A DNA stretch of 10,064 bases, from contig DBDL01000141.1 of assembly GCA_002293545.1 (NCBI GenBank), forward strand, positions 13,917 to 23,980, in the 5' to 3' direction. This DNA comes from Lachnoclostridium sp. UBA933 (GTDB lineage: Bacteria > Bacillota > Clostridia > Lachnospirales > Lachnospiraceae). A program made the position numbers and the translations under genes. Under the pieces are notes generated by a model. The model saw nothing but the letters and a program-made list of their open reading frames with translations, ran no database searches and had not been told where the DNA came from. Positions 1 to 7,136 of the stretch are shown here, piece after piece. Position 1 is the stretch's first letter, and the number at the start of each line of letters is the position of its first letter.

Positions 1-22
1 AAATAATTGAAGGAGGAAAGAC

Positions 23-520
23 ATGAGTTCTAAAACCAGTACCGTACCTTTCAATGGTACAAAAGAGCAGGAAGCAAAGCTTCGGGAAGTCTTAAAGGAA
101 TATGAACGCGATTCCAGTCACTTGATGTCCGTGCTTCAGAAAGCTCAGGAGATTTATGGTTATCTGCCGATTGAAGTGCAAAAAATGATTTCCGACAGTA
201 TGGAAATTCCGATGGAAAAGATTTATGGGGTTGTCACTTTTTATTCGCAATTTTCATTAAGCCCCAAAGGGAAAAATACGATTTCCGTATGTCTTGGAAC
301 TGCCTGTTATGTAAAAGGTTCCGGAGGTATTTTTGACAAACTGTCAGAATTACTTGGAATCGGTAACGGCGAATGCACGCCGGACGGGAACTTTTCATTG
401 GACGCCTGCCGCTGTATCGGTGCCTGCGGACTTGCACCCGTATTGACGGTCAATGACGAAGTTTACGGACGTTTGAGTTTAGATGATATCCCAGGTATTG
501 TCAAGAAGTATTCTTCCTGA
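23..520 (+). CDS. hydC: NuoE-like [2Fe-2S] subunit of NAD-linked [FeFe] hydrogenase (HydC)
   Basis: This is the thioredoxin-like [2Fe-2S] subunit that works beside the NuoF-like flavin subunit in cytoplasmic NAD-dependent [FeFe] hydrogenases. The protein is 165 residues, the usual length for the family. Residues about 15-80 form the helical N-terminal part seen in NuoE proteins (motif IYGVVTFYSQF at 67-77). The cluster ligands are visible as Cys90 and Cys95 (CLGTAC) and Cys131 and Cys135 (CIGAC), with the family spacing C-x4-C-x35-C-x3-C. The start is set by AAGGAGGA at 10-17, six bases before the ATG. It is the first gene of the hydrogenase operon in this window, and the next gene begins four bases after its stop, suggesting translational coupling. 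In a bifurcating HydABC complex this cluster lies near the HydB flavin; that role comes from the family. Confidence 0.93.
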   Translation: MSSKTSTVPFNGTKEQEAKLREVLKEYERDSSHLMSVLQKAQEIYGYLPIEVQKMISDSMEIPMEKIYGVVTFYSQFSLSPKGKNTISVCLGTACYVKGSGGIFDKLSELLGIGNGECTPDGNFSLDACRCIGACGLAPVLTVNDEVYGRLSLDDIPGIVKKYSS

Positions 521-524
521 AACG

Positions 525-1082
525 ATGATGACGGAAATTTCATTAAATGTATTGGATGTGGCAGAAAATTCGATTCGGGCAGAGGCAGCGCTGATTGAAA
601 TATCGGTGACGGTCGATACGAAAGCCGACACGCTCACCATTCGGATTAAGGATGACGGCTGCGGTATGACAGGGGAGCAGACCCGGAAAGTAGAAGACCC
701 GTTTTTTACAACGCGGACTACAAGAAAAGTCGGGCTGGGCGTACCGTTTTTTAAACAGGCGGCGGAGAGTACCGGAGGATCATTTGAAATCGTATCCAAA
801 ACCGGTATCGGTACGACGGTAACTGCCGTTTTTGTTCTTTCACATATTGACCGTATGCCGCTCGGCGATATGACAAGTACCATGCATACATTGATTACAT
901 TTAATATACAAACTGATTTTTTGTATACATTTCAATTGGATGACAGAAACTTTACTTTGGATACAAGGGAGTTTAAGGAAATCTTAGGCGGCGTTCCGTT
1001 GGACAATCCGGAAATTTCAGCATATATCAAAGAATATCTGAATGAAAATGAAAAGGAAGTTATGAACGGAGCCATTATTTAA
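525..1082 (+). CDS. Stand-alone GHKL (HATPase_c) ATP-binding protein in hydrogenase operon
   Basis: This is a 185-residue protein whose first 115 or so residues are a histidine-kinase-type ATPase domain. Visible motifs are the N-box (LDVAENSI, Asn15), the G1 box DDGCGM (43-48), the ATP-lid/G2 region (FFTTRTTRKVGLGVPFF, 60-76) and the last glycine motif TGIGTTV (103-109). There is no phospho-acceptor H-box, dimerisation helix, sensor or membrane segment, so it is not an ordinary histidine kinase. A C-terminal region of about 70 residues (PLGDM at 112-116, DTREFKEILGGVP at 136-148, YIKEYL at 157-162) looks like the conserved tail of this family in clostridial hydrogenase operons, as I remember it. 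ATG at 525 (or 528) is preferred over ATG at 483 because homology starts there and it follows the hydC stop (518-520) by four bases. No strong Shine-Dalgarno site precedes it. Its role is unknown; anti-sigma-like or partner-switching kinase activity is possible. Confidence 0.85.
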   Translation: MMTEISLNVLDVAENSIRAEAALIEISVTVDTKADTLTIRIKDDGCGMTGEQTRKVEDPFFTTRTTRKVGLGVPFFKQAAESTGGSFEIVSKTGIGTTVTAVFVLSHIDRMPLGDMTSTMHTLITFNIQTDFLYTFQLDDRNFTLDTREFKEILGGVPLDNPEISAYIKEYLNENEKEVMNGAII

Positions 1083-1110
1083 TATAAGAAATATAGAAGG
1101 AGGAAATAGG

Positions 1111-1482
1111 ATGAAGTCTTTAGAAGAATTAAAAGCCATACGTGAGAAAATGCAGGGACAAGTAGGAGTCCGGTCAGAAGATGCAGCCCAGACAAGAGTT
1201 GTGGTCGGTATGGCAACCTGCGGAATTGCCAGCGGCGCAAGACCTGTGCTGACCAAGCTTTCCGATTTGGTACAGGAAAAAAATATGACAGATAAAATTG
1301 CTGTTACCCAAACCGGCTGTATCGGTTTGTGCCAGTATGAGCCGATTGTCGAAGTGATGGCTCCGGGCAAGGAAAAAGTCACTTATATCAAAATGACACC
1401 CGAAAAAGCAGAAGAAGTATTTAACAGACATTTGCAAGGCGGTCAGGTAATCGGCGATTACACGATCAGCAGCGTAAAATAA
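1111..1482 (+). CDS. Small thioredoxin-fold (2Fe-2S) ferredoxin-domain protein (HydD-like)
   Basis: This is a 123-residue protein resembling the NuoE C-terminal/thioredoxin-like [2Fe-2S] ferredoxin fold. It is preceded by a strong GAAGGAGGAAA site (1097-1107). The fold region covers about residues 28-105. The C-terminal cysteine pair is intact (TGCIGLC, Cys70 and Cys74), as is Cys37 (MATCG). The partner expected five residues after Cys37 is glycine (CGIASG), so only three cysteines exist instead of four. As I recall, relatives in clostridial hydrogenase operons carry the same CGIA-GA motif, so this is probably a family trait and not damage. It sits between the ATPase-domain gene and hydB, with a 28-base gap before it and 33 bases after it. 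It may carry electrons between subunits or help assemble or regulate the complex; the sequence does not decide which. Confidence 0.85.
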   Translation: MKSLEELKAIREKMQGQVGVRSEDAAQTRVVVGMATCGIASGARPVLTKLSDLVQEKNMTDKIAVTQTGCIGLCQYEPIVEVMAPGKEKVTYIKMTPEKAEEVFNRHLQGGQVIGDYTISSVK

Positions 1483-1515
1483 TACATGAATATCAGATTA
1501 CAAGGAGGAAATAAT

Positions 1516-3306
1516 ATGTATCGTTCTCATGTTCTTGTTTGCGGCGGAACCGGCTGTAAATCATCAGGCAGCCAAGAGATTATCGACAAAATGCAAGAAG
1601 AAATAAAAAAGAATGACCTCAGCAAAGAAGTCAGCGTTGTACAGACAGGCTGCCACGGTCTTTGTTCCCTCGGTCCGATTGTCGTTGTGTATCCGGAAGC
1701 CACTTTTTATTCTATGGTGAAACCGGAAGATGTTGAGGAGATTGTCAAGGAACATTTATTAAAAGGCAGAATCGTAACCCGTCTTGTCTATGAAGAATCC
1801 ATGACCGACGACGGCAGTGTCCGTTCCTTAAACGATACCGCTTTCTATAAAAAGCAAAGACGTGTTGCCCTGCGTAACTGCGGAGTCATCAATCCGGAGG
1901 TGATTGATGAATATATCGGAACCGGCGGATATGAAGCATTGGGTAAGGTTCTGACAGAAATGAAACCGGAAGATGTTATTCAGGTTCTGCTTGACAGCGG
2001 TCTTCGCGGCCGCGGCGGCGCCGGATTCCCGACCGGTCTGAAATGGAAGTTTGCAATGGCAAACGAAGCCGATCAAAAATATGTATGCTGTAATGCCGAC
2101 GAGGGTGATCCGGGTGCCTTTATGGACCGTTCCGTACTGGAAGGCGACCCCCATGCATTATTGGAAGCAATGGCAATTGCCGGTTATACAATCGGTGCTT
2201 CCAAAGGATATGTTTATGTACGCGCCGAGTATCCGATTGCCGTTGAACGATTGACAATTGCCAGACGTCAGGCAATGGAATACGGTCTTCTCGGTGACGA
2301 CATCTTCGGTTCAGGATTTAATTTTGATATTGAAATCAAACTTGGTGCCGGCGCTTTTGTATGCGGTGAAGAAACCGCTTTGATGACCTCGGTCGAAGGA
2401 AACCGCGGCGAGCCTCGTCCCCGTCCGCCATTCCCTGCCGTAAAAGGTTTATTCGGAAAGCCGACCATCTTAAATAACGTAGAAACCTATGCCAATATTC
2501 CGCAGATTATTATCAAAGGTGCAGAATGGTTCTCCAGTATGGGTACCGAAAAGTCAAAGGGTACAAAAGTGTTTGCACTCGGCGGCAAAATCAATAATAC
2601 CGGTCTGGTTGAGATTCCAATGGGTACGACATTGCGTGAAATCATAGAGGAAATCGGCGGCGGTATCCCGAACGGGAAAAAATTCAAAGCGGCACAGACA
2701 GGCGGTCCTTCGGGCGGATGTATCCCCGCTGAGCATTTTGATATCCCGATTGATTATGACAATCTGACAGCGATTGGTTCCATGATGGGTTCCGGCGGCA
2801 TGATTGTTATGGATGAAGACAATTGTATGGTAGACATTGCGAAATTCTTCCTTGACTTTACGGTTGATGAATCCTGCGGTAAATGTACTCCCTGCCGGAT
2901 CGGCACAAAACGTATGTACGAAATACTTGAAAACATCACAAAAGGAAATGCCACATTAGAGGACCTCGACAAATTAGAGGAACTCTGCCGTTACATAACA
3001 GAGAATTCCCTCTGCGGGCTCGGACAATCCGCACCGAAACCGGTACTGTCCACTCTCAACTTTTTTCGCGATGAGTATATTGCGCATGTGGTTGATAAAA
3101 AGTGTCCTGCCGGCGTCTGCAAAGACCTTCTCTCTTATTTTATCATACCGGAGAAATGCAAGGGCTGTACGCTGTGTGCAAAAGTATGTCCGGTCGGGGC
3201 AATTGAAGGCACGGTAAAGAACCCTCACGTGATACATCAGGATAAGTGTATTAAATGCGGTGCTTGTATGGAAAAATGTAAATTTGGTGCGATTATCAAA
3301 AAATAA
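1516..3306 (+). CDS. hydB: NuoF-like FMN/NADH-binding subunit of [FeFe] hydrogenase (HydB)
   Basis: This 596-residue subunit should bind FMN and NAD(H) and pass electrons to HydA. Domains in order are: N-terminal thioredoxin-fold [2Fe-2S] ferredoxin (Cys9, Cys14, Cys46, Cys50); the NuoF core with the glycine-rich FMN/NADH motif GLRGRGGAGFPTGLKW (162-177), CNADEGDPGAF (192-202) and GAGAFVCGEETAL (277-289); an SLBB-like segment (about 352-385); the N3-type [4Fe-4S] site ESCGKCTPCR (452-461: Cys454, 457, 460) with Cys500; and a C-terminal 2x[4Fe-4S] ferredoxin (Cys548/551/554/558 and Cys578/581/584/588). A further pair, CPAGVC (530-535), precedes the ferredoxin; from memory, a zinc site occurs in this region of bifurcating HydB proteins. 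ATG 1516 is chosen because AAGGAGGAA (1502-1510) lies just upstream. An in-frame ATG at 1486 would add ten residues before the conserved start and would place this site inside the gene. Confidence 0.95.
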   Translation: MYRSHVLVCGGTGCKSSGSQEIIDKMQEEIKKNDLSKEVSVVQTGCHGLCSLGPIVVVYPEATFYSMVKPEDVEEIVKEHLLKGRIVTRLVYEESMTDDGSVRSLNDTAFYKKQRRVALRNCGVINPEVIDEYIGTGGYEALGKVLTEMKPEDVIQVLLDSGLRGRGGAGFPTGLKWKFAMANEADQKYVCCNADEGDPGAFMDRSVLEGDPHALLEAMAIAGYTIGASKGYVYVRAEYPIAVERLTIARRQAMEYGLLGDDIFGSGFNFDIEIKLGAGAFVCGEETALMTSVEGNRGEPRPRPPFPAVKGLFGKPTILNNVETYANIPQIIIKGAEWFSSMGTEKSKGTKVFALGGKINNTGLVEIPMGTTLREIIEEIGGGIPNGKKFKAAQTGGPSGGCIPAEHFDIPIDYDNLTAIGSMMGSGGMIVMDEDNCMVDIAKFFLDFTVDESCGKCTPCRIGTKRMYEILENITKGNATLEDLDKLEELCRYITENSLCGLGQSAPKPVLSTLNFFRDEYIAHVVDKKCPAGVCKDLLSYFIIPEKCKGCTLCAKVCPVGAIEGTVKNPHVIHQDKCIKCGACMEKCKFGAIIKK

Positions 3307-3335
3307 TCGAATGAAAATAATATGGAGGTAAGACA

Positions 3336-5078
3336 ATGGAAAACGTCAATATTAAAATAAACGGTGTAGATGTATCCGCACCTGCCGATTCCACAATTCT
3401 TCAAGCAGCCAAGTTAGCTCACATTGATATTCCTACCCTTTGCTATCTGAAGGATATTAATGAGATTGGTGCTTGCCGTATTTGTGTCGTTGAGGTAAAG
3501 GGTGCCAGAAGCCTTGTTGCTTCTTGTGTTTATCCGGTCAATGAAGGAATGGAAGTTTACACAAATACACCAAAGGTACTCGAATCAAGAAAGAAAACCC
3601 TGCAATTGATTTTGTCCAATCACAGAAAAGAATGCCTTTCCTGTGTCCGCAGCGGTGACTGCGAATTACAAAAGCTTTGCAGAGATTTAAACATAGAAGA
3701 CGAAGATTTCTATGCCGGTGAAACATTGGAATTTGAAACGGATGAATCCGCCGCCCATATGTACCGTGACAATACAAAATGTATCCTTTGCCGCCGATGC
3801 GTCGGTGTATGCGGCAATATACAGGAAATCGGTGTAATCGGAGCAAACGAACGCGGATTTGCAACAAATATCGGCTGTGCATTTGATGCCGGTCTTGGTG
3901 AAACAAGCTGTGTATCCTGCGGACAATGTATTGCCGTATGCCCGGTAGGCGCTATTTCCGAAAAGGATTATACGGATGACGTCCTGGCGGCGATTGCCGA
4001 CCCGGAAAAACATGTTATCGTCCAGACCGCTCCTGCCGTCCGCGCCGCCATCGGAGAAGCCTTCGGCAATCCGATGGGAACAAGCACAGAGGGAAAAATG
4101 GCGGCAGCTTTGCGCCGTATCGGTTTTGAAAAGGTATTTGATACGAACTTTGGGGCAGATTTAACGATTATGGAAGAAGCTCACGAGTTTTTAGACCGCG
4201 TGAAAAACGGCGGCACATTACCGATGATTACATCCTGTTCGCCGGGATGGGTCAAATACTGCGAGCATTATTTCCCTGATTTACTGGATAACCTATCCTC
4301 CTGTAAATCACCTCAGCAAATGTTCGGCGCCATCCTAAAAACCTATTATGCGAAAAAAATGAACTGGAATCTGGAAGATATCGTCAGCGTCAGTGTTATG
4401 CCTTGTACGGCAAAGAAATTTGAGATACACCGCGATAACCAGAGTGCCGCCGGCGTACCGGATTTAGATATCACGATTACTACCCGTGAATTGTCCCGTC
4501 TAATCAAACGTATCGGTCTTGATTATAACAGTCTTCCGGACGAGGGCTTTGACGACCCGCTCGGAGAGGGAAGCGGCGCCGCCGTTATTTTCGGGGCAAC
4601 CGGCGGAGTTATGGAGGCGGCACTTCGTACCGCCGTTGAGGAGCTAAGCGGGGATAAGCTTGAAAATCTTGACTTTACCGAAGTCCGCGGCGTAGAGGGC
4701 ATCAAAGAAGCGACCTATCCCGTAGCCGGGATGGACGTTAAGGTTGCGGTTGCTTCCGGTCTGGGCAATGCCAGGAAATTACTGACGAAAGTCCGGAACG
4801 GGGAAGCGGATTATCACTTTATCGAAATCATGGGATGCCCCGGCGGCTGTGTAAACGGCGGAGGTCAGCCCCAGGTTCACGCGAATATCCGCAACTCGGT
4901 AGATATCCGCAAGGAACGTGCAAAAGCGCTTTACAATCTGGACACCGCCAACAAGAATCGGAAATCCCACGAAAATGAATCCATAAAGAAATTGTATTCG
5001 GAATTCTTAGGAGAACCGGGCAGTCATAAAGCCCATGAACTGCTGCATACAACTTACGTGAAAAGGTCGGTTAATTAG
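3336..5078 (+). CDS. hydA: Catalytic [FeFe]-hydrogenase subunit, group A, M3-type (HydA)
   Basis: This 580-residue enzyme makes or splits H2 at the H-cluster. Domains in order are: plant-type [2Fe-2S] (Cys36, 47, 50, 64); His-Cys3 [4Fe-4S] (His96, Cys100, 103, 109); 2x[4Fe-4S] ferredoxin (Cys149/152/155/159 and Cys192/195/198/202); the H-cluster domain from about 225; and the C-terminal small-subunit-like tail (RKSHEN, AHELLHTTY). H-cluster motifs are TAPAVR (231-236), L1 TSCSPGW (299-305), L2 MPCTAKKFE (355-363) and L3 FIEIMGCPGGCVNGGGQP (495-512, Cys501 and Cys505). L1 has Cys-Ser where the best-known enzymes have Cys-Cys. Unlike longer bifurcating HydA proteins such as that of Thermotoga, it has no extra C-terminal [2Fe-2S] domain. 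GGAGGT at 3324-3329 sets the start. It is the last gene of the operon, followed by a terminator; no HydE/F/G maturase gene is in the window. Confidence 0.96.
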   Translation: MENVNIKINGVDVSAPADSTILQAAKLAHIDIPTLCYLKDINEIGACRICVVEVKGARSLVASCVYPVNEGMEVYTNTPKVLESRKKTLQLILSNHRKECLSCVRSGDCELQKLCRDLNIEDEDFYAGETLEFETDESAAHMYRDNTKCILCRRCVGVCGNIQEIGVIGANERGFATNIGCAFDAGLGETSCVSCGQCIAVCPVGAISEKDYTDDVLAAIADPEKHVIVQTAPAVRAAIGEAFGNPMGTSTEGKMAAALRRIGFEKVFDTNFGADLTIMEEAHEFLDRVKNGGTLPMITSCSPGWVKYCEHYFPDLLDNLSSCKSPQQMFGAILKTYYAKKMNWNLEDIVSVSVMPCTAKKFEIHRDNQSAAGVPDLDITITTRELSRLIKRIGLDYNSLPDEGFDDPLGEGSGAAVIFGATGGVMEAALRTAVEELSGDKLENLDFTEVRGVEGIKEATYPVAGMDVKVAVASGLGNARKLLTKVRNGEADYHFIEIMGCPGGCVNGGGQPQVHANIRNSVDIRKERAKALYNLDTANKNRKSHENESIKKLYSEFLGEPGSHKAHELLHTTYVKRSVN

Positions 5079-5097
5079 TATTTATCTGATCGTATAA

Positions 5098-5140
5098 AAT
5101 CCCCGCAGAAGTATTGTTTCTGCGGGGATTCTTTCATTTT
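5098..5140. terminator. Strong hairpin terminator after hydA, probably bidirectional
   Basis: A perfect 13-bp inverted repeat (arms 5098-5110 and 5118-5130, AATCCCCGCAGAA type) with a 7-base loop begins 19 bases after the hydA stop. On the plus strand it is followed by CTTTCATTTT, a usable U-rich tail. On the minus strand the same stem is followed by TTATACG, so the stem plus tail reads ATTTTAT. It can therefore also stop transcripts of the convergent lipoprotein gene, which has no better hairpin of its own. Confidence 0.85.
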
Positions 5141-5232
5141 ACAGGAAAGTTCTATGCAATTGCCATTTATTTTTCGCGAAGCAATGTTTGCTTTCCACAC
5201 TTTGCCGGGTGCGTTCCTCAGTCACCCGCTCT

Positions 5233-6294
5233 TTACGAATCCATACTGTATTGATAGAGTTGTTCCTTATCCTTTGACACCGAAAAATAACTCACATAAA
5301 TATTCTGTTCGCTGACACCCATATCTAATATATAAGTATCCTTTTTATCATTCAAATTATAAACAACACACTGTTCGGCAGGAATCATACATTCTATTTC
5401 TGCCGAATCACTTTTTCTCCGGAATATTCCGTCTGTCGTAGCAATATAAAGCGTGCCCTCTTTATCTTTAGAAAAGCACATCTGCACTCCGTTTTCCTTA
5501 TCCTCGGTTGCCTTAAAATCAATCTCCTCCATCGTTTCACCGGTCTTTAAGTCCTTTACCTGTATCTTGTTTAATTCATTATTCATTGTATAAAATTCAT
5601 TACCAACCAATCCATTAAATACTTTTGAATTAAACTCACACACACTTAACTGCTTCATCGTACTCATATCATACCGGATCACTTTATCCGGAAAAGAAAC
5701 GGCAATGCTTCCGTCATCCAGTACATTGAAATTCCATAGTCCCGCTGTACTCTTCCCTTTTCCGTCAAAAAATATATCCTGCTTTAAATTAACTTTTTCA
5801 AAACGATTTTTGTTGTTAAACCGGTAAAGTGTAAATTTCGTTTCTTGCGGCAATGTGTTTTCGTCAAGCTTTTTTGGATATTCCGCCTTTAAATAATAGT
5901 AATTTCCGTCCTGATGTTTCAGCAGTTCGTTATAATAAACATTTTCTTCTTTTTTATTCTTACCTGCCATCTCATTATATGCCTTTTCCGACGGCAAATC
6001 AGCAACCGCCCACGTGCCATCTTTCCATTGATAAGTACGCCTAAGCTCGGCTTCACTCCCCCCGGCACTCTCGTAGCCCAAATATGCGGGGGCTTCATTA
6101 TCCTCTAATAATACTACTCCGGCAATCTCAATGGATGAACAAGGTATAAACGTTTCTTTCCATGAACCCTGCGATGCCGATTCTTGGTTTTCCGTTGTTT
6201 CAAGCCCCTCCAGCTCCGGCTCTCCCTTTTGGCATGATGTTAAAACCATACATAAAACAGTCATTAAAAAAATAGCCAGCAATCTCTTTTTCAT
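5233..6294 (-). CDS. Putative lipoprotein of unknown function, possibly beta-propeller
   Basis: This is a 353-residue secreted, lipid-anchored protein of unknown function. The N-terminus has a type II signal peptide: positive MKKR, a hydrophobic stretch and the lipobox LTSC with Cys21 as the predicted lipidated residue. The linker after it is acidic and polar, as in many Gram-positive lipoproteins. The remainder shows repeated beta-strand-like segments of the W/Y-x-D-G type (YQWKDGTWAV, FNVLDDGSIAVSF, GTLYIATTDGIFRR, QNIYVSYFS), which suggests a beta-propeller. This is visual inference, not a family match. ATG 6294 is chosen because it begins the signal peptide and lies about seven bases after a GAGGGGGG site (6303-6310). 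An upstream in-frame start at 6327 lies before that site. The gene has its own promoter and converges on hydA. It could be the sensor part of a larger solute-binding family, but no such domain follows. Confidence 0.8.
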   Translation of the reverse strand: MKKRLLAIFLMTVLCMVLTSCQKGEPELEGLETTENQESASQGSWKETFIPCSSIEIAGVVLLEDNEAPAYLGYESAGGSEAELRRTYQWKDGTWAVADLPSEKAYNEMAGKNKKEENVYYNELLKHQDGNYYYLKAEYPKKLDENTLPQETKFTLYRFNNKNRFEKVNLKQDIFFDGKGKSTAGLWNFNVLDDGSIAVSFPDKVIRYDMSTMKQLSVCEFNSKVFNGLVGNEFYTMNNELNKIQVKDLKTGETMEEIDFKATEDKENGVQMCFSKDKEGTLYIATTDGIFRRKSDSAEIECMIPAEQCVVYNLNDKKDTYILDMGVSEQNIYVSYFSVSKDKEQLYQYSMDS

Positions 6295-6345
6295 CCTGTG
6301 TCCCCCCCTCTTTATCTGTTTATCCAAATGGGTATTATGTTAATC

Positions 6346-6374
6346 ATTATATATGATATTCCCTGAAAAATCAA
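6346..6374 (-). promoter_or_regulatory. Sigma-A-type promoter for the lipoprotein gene
   Basis: On the minus strand a perfect -10 box TATAAT (plus 6346-6351) is preceded, after exactly 17 bases, by TTGATT (plus 6369-6374), which matches four of six positions of the -35 consensus. Transcription would start near 6339 and give a leader of about 45 bases before the ATG at 6294. The site lies between the methyltransferase stop (6455) and the lipoprotein start, so the lipoprotein can be expressed independently. Confidence 0.65.
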
Positions 6375-6454
6375 TGATTCTCAACCAGATAGTCATATCT
6401 TTATTTTTTCTATTTTGGAGTTTAACCGCAAAGTGCAGGAAAAGCCGGTTATGT

Positions 6455-7066
6455 TTATGGATGTGACAGATGATATCCTCCTCCCTGTTTTGTACATTCA
6501 AATACATAATACCCTTTTTTCTTATAAAGGGTATCACACTCCCCGAAAACACTCTCCAATTTTCGATAAGTGCTCTCAGCACCATGTTTTTTCAATGTTA
6601 CCACATACAATTTCCCGCCGTCATTCAAATAATCAACCGAATCCCCATACATTTTATACGTAACCGCCTTTCCGGCATGAATCGGCGGATTGATTACGAT
6701 TGTATCAAACGAACCGGAAATATTCCCAAAACAGTCCGACTTGACGACCTCGGACTCAATCCCGTTATATTTGCAATTCATTTCGGTAAAATCAACTGCC
6801 GTCTGATTGATATCCGCCTGCGTTACTTTCAGCGAATAGGTTTTTGCCAGCACGATCCCCATGCACCCATAACCGCATCCCATATCAAGCAGTGCCCCGG
6901 AAAGTACCGGAATATTGTTTAATAAAATATCTGTAGCCGGGTCCACATGATCTTTTGAAAACAATCCGGCATCCGTAGTAAATACAAAATCCCTGCCTTG
7001 AAAACGGTATTCAATTTTTTTGATTTTATGTGTCAGGGAATCATCCTCCACAAAGTAATGGCTCAT
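6455..7066 (-). CDS. ybxB: Class I SAM-dependent methyltransferase, YbxB/RsmC-like
   Basis: This 203-residue protein is a single methyltransferase small (MTS) domain. It carries the SAM-binding motif I LLDMGCGYG (59-67), an acidic residue in motif II (QADIN, about 83-87) and the catalytic NPPIHAGK motif IV (126-133), typical of RsmC-type guanine-N2 rRNA methyltransferases. The N-terminus (MSHYF, then FTTDAGLFSKDHVD at 29-42) resembles Bacillus YbxB as I remember it. RsmC of Enterobacteria modifies 16S rRNA G1207 and has two such domains; this protein has one, so the exact target is inferred. The last dozen residues (QGGGYHLSHP) look like a non-conserved tail. An AAGGGG site about ten bases upstream supports the ATG at 7066. 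It is flanked by a hairpin upstream and an independent promoter downstream, so it is probably a single-gene unit; no convincing promoter was found for it. Confidence 0.85.
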   Translation of the reverse strand: MSHYFVEDDSLTHKIKKIEYRFQGRDFVFTTDAGLFSKDHVDPATDILLNNIPVLSGALLDMGCGYGCMGIVLAKTYSLKVTQADINQTAVDFTEMNCKYNGIESEVVKSDCFGNISGSFDTIVINPPIHAGKAVTYKMYGDSVDYLNDGGKLYVVTLKKHGAESTYRKLESVFGECDTLYKKKGYYVFECTKQGGGYHLSHP

Positions 7067-7104
7067 ATCTCATACACCCCTTTTTGGTATTTGATGTTTC
7101 TTTA

Positions 7105-7136
7105 CAAAAGAAGCGACCTCTCGATCGCTTCTTTTG
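7105..7136 (-). terminator. Hairpin terminator at the end of the V/A-ATPase operon
   Basis: A perfect 12-bp inverted repeat (arms 7105-7116 and 7125-7136, CAAAAGAAGCGA type) has an 8-base loop. Its GC core GAAGCGA is flanked by A- and T-tracts, so in either direction the descending arm ends in CTTTT and acts as the U-tract. It lies about 125 bases beyond the stop of the D subunit and 38 bases upstream of the methyltransferase start. It most likely ends the ATPase transcript, though read-through into the methyltransferase cannot be excluded. Confidence 0.75.

Noticed and set aside
483-524. In-frame upstream ATG at 483 for the GHKL ATPase gene, overlapping the hydC end
   Set aside because: The extra 14 residues have no family resemblance and no ribosome site precedes 483; the domain begins at 525/528, just after the hydC stop.
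1486-1515. Upstream in-frame ATG for hydB
   Set aside because: It would place the strong AAGGAGGAA site inside the coding region; the conserved N-terminal domain starts at the ATG at 1516.
5179-5193. Small palindrome AAGCAA-TGT-TTGCTT
   Set aside because: It has only a 6-bp AT-rich stem, no tail on either strand and no partner copy in the window.
5206-5228. 6-bp inverted repeat (CGGGTG/CACCCG) just after the lipoprotein stop, considered as its terminator
   Set aside because: The loop is 11 bases and no T-run follows on the minus strand; the hairpin at 5098-5130 is far stronger.
6424-6450. Possible terminator after the methyltransferase (AACCG/CGGTT arms)
   Set aside because: It is a 5-bp stem with a 17-base loop and no T-run on the minus strand.
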